Assembly: GCA_903789665.1 (NCBI GenBank)
Contig: CAIFEX010000022.1
Span: 1 to 60,245, forward strand
DNA: 60,245 nt
From: an uncultured Clostridium sp.
Lineage (GTDB): Bacteria > Bacillota > Clostridia > Clostridiales > Clostridiaceae
Direction: 5' to 3'
The position numbers were made by a program, and so were the translations under genes. The notes beneath the pieces are model-generated. The model had not been told where the DNA came from. It did not search any database and worked only from the letters and a program-made list of their open reading frames with translations. Numbering within the stretch: the first letter of the stretch is position 1; every line of letters begins with the position of its first letter. Below are positions 17,944-27,231 of this stretch, piece by piece.

Positions 17944-19056
17944 ATGTTCAAAAAATATACAGGCAACGAACAATTTGATCTGCAGATAACCCGTTTTACT
18001 TATGATTATGAAAATGATCCAAGGGTAAAAGAAGATTTAAAACAAATAGTACCTGAATTAAAAGATTTTGAAAGCTGGTATAAAAGCTGGTCACATCTTG
18101 CTGTGAAACGGGAAAATGAAGGTTTCTACGGAATAGCTTCAAACTATTACAAGGCAGCTGAATTTTATCTGCGGTCCGAAGATCCCAATAAACAGAAAAT
18201 GTATGAAGGGTACCGAAGAAATTTTTACAAATACTATGATGATTTTAACTACAAAAGATACAAAATTCCCTATGAAAACTCCTTCCTTCCAGCTGTAGAA
18301 CTGTTCAACCCAAATGCACATAAAACGCTGATTGTTTTTGGAGGCTATGATTCCTATATGGAAGAAGTCATCAAAGAAACTATATTTCTAAAAAATACAG
18401 ACTATAATATAATTGTTTTTGACGGCCCTGGCCAGGGTACAGCTTTAAAAAACGGTCTGAAGTTCATTCCGAACTGGGAAAAACCGGTCTCGGCAGTAAT
18501 TGATTATTTCAATTTGAAACGTGTCAGTGCAATCGGCATATCCTGGGGAGGTTATTTTGTCATGCGTGCGGCAGCTTTCGAAAAGCGCATAGATAAAGTA
18601 ATAGCATTCGATATCTTTTATTCCGGACTAGATCCATTGATGAATCGAATGTCCAAGGAAATATGGAATAAGTTCGTTAAATTGTTTGAAGCCGGCAAAT
18701 CAGCTGAATTCAACAATTTCATAAATAAAATGATGCAGGGCAATATTGATTTGACATGGAAAATAAATAAGGGTTACGAAATTACCGGTGAAACCACACC
18801 TTTTGATCTATGTAAAAATTTCAAACGCCACAGCATGAAGGGAATAGGACAATTTATCAACCAGGATGTCCTCTTACTGGCCGGTGAAGATGACCAGTAT
18901 GTACCAATCTCAAGACTCCCTCAAATCCAGAGGGAACTCTGCAATGCGGCTTCCATTACAACAAAGGTTTTTACCAGGGAAACCGGCGGAGAACAGCATT
19001 GTCAGGCTGACAAAATTACTCTTGCATTTGATGAGATCAAAAAATTTCTGAGCTGA
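17944..19056 (+). CDS. Alpha/beta hydrolase (FrsA/esterase-like)
   Basis: A 370-residue alpha/beta hydrolase with an N-terminal helical part (about residues 1-115) as in FrsA/dienelactone-type esterases. The nucleophile elbow is GISWGGYF with Ser200. The oxyanion/strand region is IIVFDGPGQGTAL, the acid is in LAGEDDQYVP, and the His in GGEQHCQAD near the C-terminus. There is no signal peptide, so it is cytoplasmic. CCGGAGGT precedes the ATG. It is divergent from a TetR regulator, an arrangement often seen for detoxifying hydrolases. The natural substrate is unknown. Confidence 0.87.
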   Translation: MFKKYTGNEQFDLQITRFTYDYENDPRVKEDLKQIVPELKDFESWYKSWSHLAVKRENEGFYGIASNYYKAAEFYLRSEDPNKQKMYEGYRRNFYKYYDDFNYKRYKIPYENSFLPAVELFNPNAHKTLIVFGGYDSYMEEVIKETIFLKNTDYNIIVFDGPGQGTALKNGLKFIPNWEKPVSAVIDYFNLKRVSAIGISWGGYFVMRAAAFEKRIDKVIAFDIFYSGLDPLMNRMSKEIWNKFVKLFEAGKSAEFNNFINKMMQGNIDLTWKINKGYEITGETTPFDLCKNFKRHSMKGIGQFINQDVLLLAGEDDQYVPISRLPQIQRELCNAASITTKVFTRETGGEQHCQADKITLAFDEIKKFLS

Positions 19057-19095
19057 GAAAATTTATTTGCAGAGATCAAAACATGCCGTAAAATA

Positions 19096-19132
19096 AAAAA
19101 GCAGTATCCAAATATCTGGATTGCTGCTTTTT
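19096..19132. terminator. Bidirectional terminator between the hydrolase and MarR genes
   Basis: AAAAAGCAGTATCCA pairs with TGGATTGCTGCTTTTT (about 19096-19132), leaving A-rich and T-rich flanks on both strands. It lies between the convergent ends of the hydrolase and MarR genes and fits a two-way terminator. Confidence 0.82.
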
Positions 19133-19146
19133 ACTTTTACAGTCCA

Positions 19147-19746
19147 TTATTCCTTTTTTTCAACGTAATTGTCATGCCAGCTATCCCATTCATGATGGAA
19201 TCTGCCTTCGAAGGAGCCATCCCCATGTCCTCTAAAGTGATGGCAGCGGCTATGTTTCATAAAATGTTCAAATACCTGTTTGCGCAAATCCTCATTCTCG
19301 TCTCCAGACTGCTCTTCAAGCTGCTTTATGATACGCTTCAAATATTCATTGAGGTTGGTCAGTTCTTCATCATTTAAGCAATCAAATATCTTCTCCAGCT
19401 CAGACGGTGCATCATCAGTATTATCAGCAGAAGCTGCAGCACCCTTTTCAGTCAGCTTTATATTTAAACTGCGGTGATCCTGCTCTGACGTTTCACGTTT
19501 GATATATCCCTTTTTTTCTAACTTGTTCAGAAGTTCCGCCAAAGCCTGCCTGCTCATGTCAAGCAGATAAGTCAATTCTTTCTGGCTCATTTCAGGTTTC
19601 ATCTTCAAAATAGAAAGTACACGTCCCTGACCTCTATGCGGGTTTCCCCCTGGTCCAAAATTCCTGAAATTCTTTATTTGACACCTGTGCAGCAATGTAT
19701 GCAAGTGCACGAACTGATCCAAAATTTCTTCTCTAATTCCACTCAC
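19147..19746 (-). CDS. MarR family regulator with His-rich C-terminal tail
   Basis: A 199-residue MarR-type regulator. The winged helix is MSQKELTYLLDMSRQALAEL and LEKKGYIKRETSEQDHRSLNIKLTEKG. MarR proteins are usually about 140-160 residues; the extra 40 residues at the C-terminus are rich in His with a Cys (SRCHHFRGHGDG, GRFHHEWDSWH), which could bind a metal. It is a single gene. Its promoter region carries two MarR-type palindromes, so it is likely autoregulated. Metal or redox sensing by the tail is inference. Confidence 0.88.
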   Translation of the reverse strand: MSGIREEILDQFVHLHTLLHRCQIKNFRNFGPGGNPHRGQGRVLSILKMKPEMSQKELTYLLDMSRQALAELLNKLEKKGYIKRETSEQDHRSLNIKLTEKGAAASADNTDDAPSELEKIFDCLNDEELTNLNEYLKRIIKQLEEQSGDENEDLRKQVFEHFMKHSRCHHFRGHGDGSFEGRFHHEWDSWHDNYVEKKE

Positions 19747-19790
19747 GTGAAATACCTCCCTTTTGTAGTTTGAATTACCTAGGTATTCTT

Positions 19791-19845
19791 GTCAAGTACT
19801 TGACTATAGTATAGCAATTCGAAAATATCTTGTCAAGTACCTGAC
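19791..19845 (-). promoter_or_regulatory. marR promoter with two operators
   Basis: A sigma-A promoter on the minus strand has -35 TTGACA (19831-19836), a 17-bp spacer and -10 TATACT (19808-19813). A perfect 14-bp palindrome GTCAAGTACTTGAC (19791-19804) lies over the expected +1. A copy with one change, GTCAAGTACCTGAC (19832-19845), covers the -35. The two are 41 bp apart. This is the layout expected for repression of the MarR gene by its own product. Confidence 0.82.
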
Positions 19846-19891
19846 TATAATTTTCAATTTTATTTTTCACAAATACCAATAAAATATTTAT
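19844..19891. repeat. 48-bp direct repeat, left copy (orphan pdxT 3' end)
   Basis: Identical over 48 bases to 28513-28560. On the minus strand it holds the last ten codons and stop codon of pdxT (YFIGICEK*) plus 16 bases beyond, yet no pdxT gene is attached here. It starts within the second marR operator. I read it as the left junction (attL-like) of the 8.67-kb segment inserted at the 3' end of pdxT. Confidence 0.85.
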
Positions 19892-19956
19892 ATTGTATTA
19901 TTTATATTTAAAAATGCCATACTTTATAAGGAAATAGTTAAATTTAATCCAATAAA

Positions 19957-20706
19957 TTATAAATTAATAGAATCAATTTTTTCTTTTGCCTTTAATAGTA
20001 ATTCAATCGCTTGTTTGTCTTTATCTTCAGTAGCTCGAAAAGTAGGAATACTTATACTAATAGCCGCTACAATTTTACCTTTTAAAGTTAAGGGAACAGC
20101 ATAGCATTTTAAAAATTTTGTCACTTCTTCAACTTCTGTTGCAACATTAGTTTCTCTAATCTTCTTTAACTGATCCTCCAAAACATTAAAATCGGTTATG
20201 GTATTTTTTGTAATAACTTTTAGACCCTTAGGATAAAGTGATTTTATTTCTTCAATCCTATATTTACTTAATAGAGCTTTACCTAAAGCCGTACAGTATG
20301 CAGGTATTCGTTTCCCGACATGAGAAATAAGACGAATATCCATATCTTTTACAGGATCTTCTTTTAATACATATAATACATTATTTCCATCAAGAACTCC
20401 CATTTGACAAGTTTCATCAATATTAGCTACAATATTTTTCATTATTTTCTGTATAAAATCCATCAAATATTTATTTCGTGAATAAAGAGATGTACCAATA
20501 CAAAAAGCAGAAATTCCAATTGAATATCTCAAGGAACTTTTTTCAAGAGAAACAAAATTACGATTCAACATCGTTTGCATAATAGGATAAAGAGTACTTT
20601 TAGGTACATTAATTTCTTCAGAAATCTCCGTTAAAGTTAGCCCCTTGGGACTTATTGACAAAATATTCAATACATCTAAAACTCTTTCTGTTGGTTTATG
20701 TGTCAT
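19957..20706 (-). CDS. IclR family transcriptional regulator
   Basis: A 249-residue IclR-type regulator. The N-terminal winged helix is RVLDVLNILSISPKGLTLTEISEEINVPKSTLYPIMQTML (positions about 8-48, given in parts), and the C-terminal GAF-like effector domain has RIPAYCTALGKALLS and FKCYAVPLTLKGKIVAAISISIP. It is the last gene on the left of the pdxT-linked island and very likely controls the sugar-acid operon at 21-28 kb. In E. coli the homologous xylonate clusters also have an IclR-type regulator (YagI/YjhI). Confidence 0.92.
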   Translation of the reverse strand: MTHKPTERVLDVLNILSISPKGLTLTEISEEINVPKSTLYPIMQTMLNRNFVSLEKSSLRYSIGISAFCIGTSLYSRNKYLMDFIQKIMKNIVANIDETCQMGVLDGNNVLYVLKEDPVKDMDIRLISHVGKRIPAYCTALGKALLSKYRIEEIKSLYPKGLKVITKNTITDFNVLEDQLKKIRETNVATEVEEVTKFLKCYAVPLTLKGKIVAAISISIPTFRATEDKDKQAIELLLKAKEKIDSINL

Positions 20707-21024
20707 ATTTTATACCCACCATTCCAATCCTCATAAAAATTTATTATATTACTATACATAAAATTAATTATATATATTTTACCAACAATATTCAATGATC
20801 TACTCTTTTTAGTACCTTTTTTGCTTTATTAATACATCATCAAGGAAAATTTCTTTTTTGTTTTAAATTATTCTACAGTAATGTTACATTAAGATATTTT
20901 TATAAGGCATCCCTAACACTTCCCAAGTTTCGAAAATAATTATATTTTAAAAAAGTTATTTTTATAAAAATAGAACCACCAACTTCGTCTTAAAAACTCA
21001 TTGGTGGTTAAACAATTCACTCTA
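20707..21024. other. Intergenic region between the sugar-acid operon and iclR
   Basis: About 318 AT-rich bases with no reading frame worth reporting. The right end holds the terminator of the sugar-acid operon, and the left part must carry the iclR promoter, but no single clear -35/-10 pair stands out in the AT-rich sequence. Confidence 0.5.
20974..21009 (-). terminator. Terminator of the sugar-acid operon
   Basis: A perfect 9-bp stem AACCACCAA (20974-20982) and TTGGTGGTT (21001-21009) lies just downstream of the LarA-like gene. On the minus strand it is followed by CTATTTTTAT and later CTTTTTT. Confidence 0.7.
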
Positions 21025-22305
21025 TTACCAAATATCTACAGGCTCGCCATTTTCAAATTCAATTTCTTGAGGCCCAGTTAAAATTTCCAGTTTGGGATTT
21101 CTTTCGACTTCATCTAACAAAGGCTCACTTACCCACATTTTCCCCAGCTCCATAGTGTTTTTAATCCAGACTATCTTATGCTGCTTACTTTTTATACCAT
21201 TACATAATTTGACTGCTATTTTCACAGCATCCTCCGTATTTCTGGCAACCATGGGTATTTTGGCAGGTTCTATTTCAGTACTTGTAAAACAATTTGTATA
21301 CATCGAAATAAAATCTATTTTATCAAATAGCTTTCTGGTTGTAACATCAGCCATTCCCACTCCATTTGCATTTCCATGAGACTCATCTGTCACATTCAAT
21401 ATTACACATTTCTTAAATTCAGGTCCTCCGCTGGCACATTTGGTAAAATACAGTCCTGTCACGTTTGGATCCTGTCCATCTCCGCTTATATTCTTGCCTA
21501 TTTCCCCTATTATAAGTACATCAAATTTTGGTATGAGTATCTGAGCCATCTTTTTTCTGCTCTCTTCAAGAAGAGCTTCTTCCTTTTTCAATCCAAGTAT
21601 CTCATTTTTTGTAAGTATAGTTATCTTATAGGTATCATCATAGGCATTTTCGACTGTGGATACAGCAAAAAGCAGTTTGATCCTCTTAGCTATCATACAC
21701 CCAACTCCAGGTATAAGCTCATGGAATCTTTCAAATCCCTTACTGTGAACTGAATCCGCTCCCCGCTGTTTGCCAAGCCCTATAACTAACATTTTACAAG
21801 CACCGCTTTCAACTTTACCTCTAAAACAAGTGTGAGGTTTTATTCTAGGAATTATAACTACTCCATCAGCTTCCAGTGCGCTTTTGGCAACATAAACAGT
21901 CAACCCTGGTTCATACTCTCCAATCGGATTAACATCTACAGACGCATCTATTTTAACCTTCATTGTTTTCTCTGTAATACCATAAGAGGCTAGAATTTCT
22001 GCCTGTCCCTCAGGTGTGGCCCCGCCATGGCTTCCCATGGCAGGTATGATAAACGGCTCTGCCCCAGCTCCTTTTAGACAATCCACAACTGTTTTCGCTA
22101 TTTTAGCTATATTTGCAACTCCACGGCTGCCAACTCCAACTGCAATCCTCTTGCCTTTCAAGTCCATATTTTTTATACTCTGTTTTACTTTATCTGTCAC
22201 TTCGAATTCTATATTTTCAACTTTATCTTTCTCAAAATTCTGCTTTATTTTCAAAAACCTAGGTAATTCTATTTTGGGAAATTTAGTTAAATCCAAAGAC
22301 TCCAT
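21025..22305 (-). CDS. LarA-like (DUF2088) nickel-pincer racemase/epimerase family protein
   Basis: A 426-residue protein of the lactate-racemase (LarA/DUF2088) family. Recognisable parts are IAVGVGSRGVANI, AMGSHGGATPEGQ, IPRIKPHTCFRGKVESGACKML and GLGKQRGADSVHSKG. LarA uses a nickel-pincer nucleotide cofactor; paralogues epimerise other 2-hydroxy acids, including sugar acids. Here it is the last gene of the sugar-acid operon, so a sugar-acid 2-epimerase is more likely than a lactate racemase (inference). The LarB, LarC and LarE cofactor genes are not in the window. GGAGATG lies upstream of the ATG. Confidence 0.82.
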   Translation of the reverse strand: MESLDLTKFPKIELPRFLKIKQNFEKDKVENIEFEVTDKVKQSIKNMDLKGKRIAVGVGSRGVANIAKIAKTVVDCLKGAGAEPFIIPAMGSHGGATPEGQAEILASYGITEKTMKVKIDASVDVNPIGEYEPGLTVYVAKSALEADGVVIIPRIKPHTCFRGKVESGACKMLVIGLGKQRGADSVHSKGFERFHELIPGVGCMIAKRIKLLFAVSTVENAYDDTYKITILTKNEILGLKKEEALLEESRKKMAQILIPKFDVLIIGEIGKNISGDGQDPNVTGLYFTKCASGGPEFKKCVILNVTDESHGNANGVGMADVTTRKLFDKIDFISMYTNCFTSTEIEPAKIPMVARNTEDAVKIAVKLCNGIKSKQHKIVWIKNTMELGKMWVSEPLLDEVERNPKLEILTGPQEIEFENGEPVDIW

Positions 22306-22356
22306 ATTCGCATCTCCTACTCATTTGATATTTCGTACATGCTCAAAATAATCTAT

Positions 22357-23631
22357 TTATAATTCTTCACTTCTAGATGTTTCTTTTGGTAACGATACCG
22401 TTACTAAAAATCCAATTGCTAAAATTATTACTAAGCTATAAATTCCTATACCAGAGCTATATTTCATAGTCAGCCATCCAACTATATATGGTCCTAAGAA
22501 ACCTCCCAGATTTCCAAGTGCATTTATAATTCCCCTAGCACCACCTGCCATTTCAGCATTAAACAATATTGGTGGTATTGTCCAGAATACACTTGAAGCC
22601 GCTTGAAGAAATACACCGCATCCAATTAAAAATGCAAACGACAGCCATATATTAGATTTAGTTTGAACTGACAGCAACAAGCATATAGAAAATCCAATCA
22701 AAGGCAATGCAGTATATAACTTTCTATTTCCATTTTTATCAGATAAATGAGAAAATACATATAATCCAACTATAGTACCTATATAAGGTAATGTAGATAA
22801 CCATCCTACACCATTCATTCCTGATTTAGTAAGTCCTTTTATTAATGTCGGAAGCCAAAGCGAAAAGCCATATATTCCAGTTTGGTAACAAAAATATATT
22901 ACAATTAATTTCCACATATTTATATTAGAAAATATATCTTTAAAAGATGTAAAATTTCCTTCCAGATTTTTTATGTTTTTCTGCTCATCTTTTATTTTTT
23001 GTATAATATACTCTTTTTCCTCTTCAGATATCCACTTGGCATCTTCAGGTCTATCACTTATAAGTGGAAGCCAGACTAATATTAGTGCAAGTGATATTAT
23101 ACCTTCTATTATAAAAACAGCACGCCAATTATATACAGTTATAATCCATCCTGAAAGTGGACCGGTTATTATAGAAGCTATCGGCACATTCATTATAAAA
23201 TATGCATTTGCTCTACCTCTTTCTTCATTAGGAAACCAGTGACTTATAATAGTAAGTACTGCTGGCCAAACACCACCTTCAGCAACTCCCAACAGAAAAC
23301 GAATTATAAGCAGCTGAGGTACATTTCTAACAAATCCTGATATAATTGCGAGTCCACCCCAAGCTAAAATGGAACAAGCTATAAATTTTTTAGCACTTCC
23401 TTTTTCAGCTATTTGACCACCAGGCACTTGAAGAAACATATACCCTACAAAGAATATTCCTGCAGCAAGTCCTGTGATACTAGCTGTCATAGCCAGTTCT
23501 TTGCTCATTCCTCCCGCCATTGCAAAACCTATATTTGTACGATCCATAAATGCTACTATATAGACCAATATTGCAGGTGGAATTATATGAAGCCAACGCC
23601 CGCTAGGTATTTTTTCTATACTTTTTTGCAT
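22357..23631 (-). CDS. MFS transporter, anion:cation symporter type, sugar-acid uptake
   Basis: A 424-residue major facilitator with 12 hydrophobic segments. The start RWLHIIPPAILVYIVAFMDRTNIGFAM matches the ACS (hexuronate, tartrate, phthalate) subfamily. The loop RFLLGVAEGGVWPAVLTIISHWFPNEERGRA is the conserved ACS signature region (positions about 90-120, given as known family pattern). AAGGAGG precedes the ATG. Its place between the LarA-like and UxaA genes makes it the uptake system for the island's sugar acid. The exact substrate is not known. Confidence 0.88.
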   Translation of the reverse strand: MQKSIEKIPSGRWLHIIPPAILVYIVAFMDRTNIGFAMAGGMSKELAMTASITGLAAGIFFVGYMFLQVPGGQIAEKGSAKKFIACSILAWGGLAIISGFVRNVPQLLIIRFLLGVAEGGVWPAVLTIISHWFPNEERGRANAYFIMNVPIASIITGPLSGWIITVYNWRAVFIIEGIISLALILVWLPLISDRPEDAKWISEEEKEYIIQKIKDEQKNIKNLEGNFTSFKDIFSNINMWKLIVIYFCYQTGIYGFSLWLPTLIKGLTKSGMNGVGWLSTLPYIGTIVGLYVFSHLSDKNGNRKLYTALPLIGFSICLLLSVQTKSNIWLSFAFLIGCGVFLQAASSVFWTIPPILFNAEMAGGARGIINALGNLGGFLGPYIVGWLTMKYSSGIGIYSLVIILAIGFLVTVSLPKETSRSEEL

Positions 23632-23679
23632 TTAAATTCCTCCTTAATATTATAAATAATTCTCATTCAAACAAATAAC

Positions 23680-24840
23680 CTACACATAGTTGCACACTCT
23701 GCATATTGCAGTATCATTGAAGCCCAATGCTTCTGCCTTTGTAACTTTTCCATCTGCCACATGGATGACTTCATTCAGCAGTTTCTCGCCCAGCTGTTCT
23801 ACCGTATCTTTTCCCGATAGAATTCCACTTGCATCAAAATCTATATTTCCCTTCATCTTTTCAAAGGTATATTTGTTGCCCGTCACTTTCAGCACCGGCG
23901 ATATTATATTGCCCGTAGGAGTTCCCCTTCCCGTAGTAAACACTATTATCTGGCATCCTCCTGCTGCAAGCCCTGTCACAGATGCTATATCAAAACCCGG
24001 TGTATCCATTATGACCAATCCCTTTTTACTTGGAAAATAAGCATAATCAACTACTTCTACTATTTGCCTGTGTCCTCCCTTGTGTATGCATCCCAGGGAT
24101 TTTTCCTCAATGGTGCTTATGCCCCCTGCCTTATTGCCAGGCGATGGGTTTCCTTCCCTTAAGTCTTCCCCTGCAGTCTTTAAATGCTTTTCATATCTCT
24201 TGACTATTGATATAATCCTATCGCTTATTTCAGGAGTAGCTCCCCTGGCTGCGAGCAGATGCTCCGCGCCTATGAATTCAGTTGTCTCACACAATATTGA
24301 AGTCGATCCCAGATCCACCAGCCTGTCACTCATATCACCAAGAACCGGATTGGCTGCCAGCCCGGAAGTTGGATCAGATCCTCCGCATTCCGTACCTACT
24401 ATGAGTTCAGATATGTCAGCTTCTTCCCTTTCAAGTTCAGATGCCTCCTGTGCCATCTCCCTTGCATATTCAATTCCCTTGGCTATAGTAGCACTTGTAC
24501 CTCCCTCCTCCTGAATTACCAGTTTCTTCAACGGTTTGTTTGTAACAGCTTTTATCAACTTTGAAACCTCATCAGGCTGGGCATTCTCACATCCCAGTCC
24601 TATGAGAACTGTACCGTATACATTTGGATTTGCTGCCAGGCCAACTAATACCTTTACAGTAATATCAAGATCTCCCTTCGCCTGACCACATCCATTCTGA
24701 TTGATTATGCTGACAGCTCCTGTTACCTGCCCTGCCACTATCCTGCAGGTTTCACTGGAGCATGCACAGGTAGGCAGCACAAGAACCTTATTTCTCACTC
24801 CAACCTTTCCATCGGGCCTTCTGTATCCCATAAATTTCAT
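23680..24840 (-). CDS. UxaA-family hydro-lyase, large (C-terminal) part
   Basis: A 386-residue protein matching the C-terminal catalytic part of altronate/galactarate dehydratases (UxaA/GarD). Recognisable blocks are GYRRPDGKVGVRNKVLVLPT, CSSETCRIV, GCGQ, TECGGSDPTSGLAANP and FTTGRGTPTGNIISPVLKV. These enzymes dehydrate sugar acids with an iron centre. Many bacteria carry it, as here, separated from its small SAF-domain partner, which is the next gene upstream (27-base gap). AAGGAGG lies before the ATG. Confidence 0.9.
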   Translation of the reverse strand: MKFMGYRRPDGKVGVRNKVLVLPTCACSSETCRIVAGQVTGAVSIINQNGCGQAKGDLDITVKVLVGLAANPNVYGTVLIGLGCENAQPDEVSKLIKAVTNKPLKKLVIQEEGGTSATIAKGIEYAREMAQEASELEREEADISELIVGTECGGSDPTSGLAANPVLGDMSDRLVDLGSTSILCETTEFIGAEHLLAARGATPEISDRIISIVKRYEKHLKTAGEDLREGNPSPGNKAGGISTIEEKSLGCIHKGGHRQIVEVVDYAYFPSKKGLVIMDTPGFDIASVTGLAAGGCQIIVFTTGRGTPTGNIISPVLKVTGNKYTFEKMKGNIDFDASGILSGKDTVEQLGEKLLNEVIHVADGKVTKAEALGFNDTAICRVCNYV

Positions 24841-24867
24841 AATATCATCCTCCTTCCCTCTATCTTG

Positions 24868-25155
24868 TTATATATTTTCCCTTATGCTTATTAAATTGTG
24901 CAGATGAACATGCTCTCCTATTTTTATATCTTTTACGGCCCTGCCTATTACCTGCCCGTATTTGTAAATTTTATCTCCTTCACTTATATTGGACACCGAA
25001 AATTTATGATAGACAGGTACGTTGTCCACGATAGTAACCTTTTTCAATTCATCACCAATCTTGTACACAGCTGTATCCCCGGTATTTAGTTCCACCATAG
25101 CCACAGCCACATTATCTTTTTTGTCTACAATTAAGGAATTTATATTGTCATTCAT
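24868..25155 (-). CDS. UxaA-family hydro-lyase, small SAF-domain (N-terminal) subunit
   Basis: A 95-residue SAF-domain protein matching the N-terminal part of altronate dehydratases (GDTAVYKIG, VYHKFSVSNISEGDKIYKYG, GRAVKDIKIGEHVHLHNL). ATG 25155 is preferred to ATG 25161 because it leaves a 7-base gap after GGGGG. It forms the small subunit of the split dehydratase with the adjoining large subunit. Confidence 0.88.
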   Translation of the reverse strand: MNDNINSLIVDKKDNVAVAMVELNTGDTAVYKIGDELKKVTIVDNVPVYHKFSVSNISEGDKIYKYGQVIGRAVKDIKIGEHVHLHNLISIRENI

Positions 25156-25182
25156 AATCATTCCCCCTTAAAATTTAAATAA

Positions 25183-27156
25183 TTATTGCTTATCCATCGC
25201 TTTTTTGCCTTCTTCAATAACTTTAATAATTTTATCTACATCATATACGCTTCCACTCCAGGTTCCACCGCTGACAGACTGAAGTGCCGCCCATAGTTTT
25301 GTATCATCTGGAAGATCTGGATCAGGCTCAAGATCTGGATTAGGTTCACGTGCTTCTAGTACTTTGGCTGCTTCTTCATAAGAAAGTTTTTTATCCTCAG
25401 TTCCAATAAAATTAATCGATCCCTCAAGCTTATTGGTGTCAACTATAATTTCAATAACATCTCCATCACGAAGCTTCCCAAGAGGGCCTCCTGCCAATGC
25501 CTCAGGACCTACATGACCAAAACAAGCACCTGTAGAAACACCGGAAAAACGTGCATCTGTGATCAAGGAAACATGTTTACCAAAAGACAGATGTTTTAAA
25601 GCAGATGTCAACTGATATGTCTCCTCCATACCTGTTCCCATCGGACCTCCACCCATGACAACCATTATATCTCCAGCCTTGATCTTTCCAACATCTTTAA
25701 GCGCTTTAATAGCTGATTTTTCAGAGGTGAAAACCTTAGCTTTTCCAGTGTGTCTAAATACTCCATCATCATCTATAACAGATGGATCAATAGCTGTTGA
25801 TTTTACCACCGAACCTTGAGGAGCAATATTTCCCATAGGAAAAGTTACTGTTGATGTCAATCCCCTTTCTTTTGCCCTGCTTGGGCTCATTATAATTTCA
25901 TCAGGATCAAATCCATCTACTTCAACCAAACGTTTTCTACACTGTACACGTCTTTCAGATTTTTCCCACCAATCAAGATTAGCTCCAAGTGTTTCCCCTG
26001 TAACGGTAAGAACGTCTTCATGCAAAAGTCCAAGTTTTCTTAAATGAAGCATAACTTCAGGAACTCCTCCTGCTAAAAATGCGCAAACTGTTGGGTAATT
26101 AACCGGTCCCATAGGAAGAACACTTACTAAACGGGGAACTTCCCTATTAACCCTTGCCCAGTCTTTTACAGTTGGAATTTTACAACCGGCAGCATGTGCA
26201 ATTGCAGGCAGATGAAGGAGCAAGTTCGTCGATCCACCAAAAGCAGCATGAACCACCATGGCATTTTCAATAGCTTTATCTGTAACAATATCCCTGGTAG
26301 TTATTCCATTATCAGCCATATCCAAAACTGCCCTAGCTGACTGCTTAGCAATTTCTTCCCATATCGGCTGACCTGAAGGTGATAAAGCAGAGTGAGTCAA
26401 CGCTATTCCCAATGCTTCGGCAATAACCTGTGAAGTACCAGCTGTTCCCAAGAACTGGCATCCACCGCCTGCAGAAGCACAAGCTTTGCATCCCAATCGG
26501 CAGGCATCCTCAAATGAAAGCTCATTGTTGGCAAATCTAACTCCAATAGTTTGAATAGTTCCTGCATCTTCCCCTTTTATAGGTTGAAGTGTTGCACCAC
26601 CAGGAACAATGATAGCTGGCAAATCATGCATAGACACCAGCGCCATCATCATGGAAGGCAGTCCTTTATCACATGAAGCTACACCAATTATTGCACGTCG
26701 TGTCGGCAGTGAACGAATTAAACGTCGCAGTACTATTGCCGCATCATTACGATAAGGCAGAGAATCAAACATTCCTGTTGTACCCTGGCTGCGTCCGTCA
26801 CATGGATCTGTTACGTATGCAGCATAAGGAACGCCTCCAAGTTTCTTGATCTCTTCAGATGCCGCTCTTACCTGCAATCCCAATTCAAAGTGACCTGTGT
26901 GTAATCCTAAAGCTATCGGAGTACCGTCATTATCACGAACACCACCTTGATTGCTGAGTATCAGCACGTCACCACCCAAGAGTTTAGATGGCTCCCATCC
27001 CATACCGGCACTTAAAGTCATTCCGAATACATTACCGCTAGGTAATTTTTTCAACAATTCCGGAGTAAGTGGAAGCGAACCCTTAGGCCCTTCTGCATGA
27101 GTGTGAATTTTATACAAAGCTGCTTTTTCTTCACCAAAAATTGATTTTAATGACAC
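25183..27156 (-). CDS. IlvD/Edd-family sugar-acid dehydratase (YjhG/YagF type)
   Basis: A 657-residue dehydratase of the IlvD/Edd superfamily. Amino-acid IlvD enzymes are about 560 residues; the length here matches the YjhG/YagF xylonate dehydratases (about 655). Cluster cysteines are visible in [17 protein letters not shown] and [20 protein letters not shown]. The start is GTG with GAGGAAGGG upstream. In E. coli YjhG/YagF dehydrate D-xylonate to 2-keto-3-deoxy-D-xylonate, which YjhH/YagE aldolases then split. The aldolase is the next gene upstream here, which supports that pathway. Confidence 0.88.
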   Translation of the reverse strand: MSLKSIFGEEKAALYKIHTHAEGPKGSLPLTPELLKKLPSGNVFGMTLSAGMGWEPSKLLGGDVLILSNQGGVRDNDGTPIALGLHTGHFELGLQVRAASEEIKKLGGVPYAAYVTDPCDGRSQGTTGMFDSLPYRNDAAIVLRRLIRSLPTRRAIIGVASCDKGLPSMMMALVSMHDLPAIIVPGGATLQPIKGEDAGTIQTIGVRFANNELSFEDACRLGCKACASAGGGCQFLGTAGTSQVIAEALGIALTHSALSPSGQPIWEEIAKQSARAVLDMADNGITTRDIVTDKAIENAMVVHAAFGGSTNLLLHLPAIAHAAGCKIPTVKDWARVNREVPRLVSVLPMGPVNYPTVCAFLAGGVPEVMLHLRKLGLLHEDVLTVTGETLGANLDWWEKSERRVQCRKRLVEVDGFDPDEIIMSPSRAKERGLTSTVTFPMGNIAPQGSVVKSTAIDPSVIDDDGVFRHTGKAKVFTSEKSAIKALKDVGKIKAGDIMVVMGGGPMGTGMEETYQLTSALKHLSFGKHVSLITDARFSGVSTGACFGHVGPEALAGGPLGKLRDGDVIEIIVDTNKLEGSINFIGTEDKKLSYEEAAKVLEAREPNPDLEPDPDLPDDTKLWAALQSVSGGTWSGSVYDVDKIIKVIEEGKKAMDKQ

Positions 27157-27231
27157 AATTAACCCTTCCTCTCTATAATTAAAATTATTTTGATAACTTA
27201 ATTAACAAAACATATGGCTAAGTAGCAATTT

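Noticed and set aside
20862-20892. A segment about 80 percent like 28482-28512, next to the right 48-bp repeat
   Set aside because: Both are AT-rich, and 25 of 31 matches is not enough to claim a second repeat.
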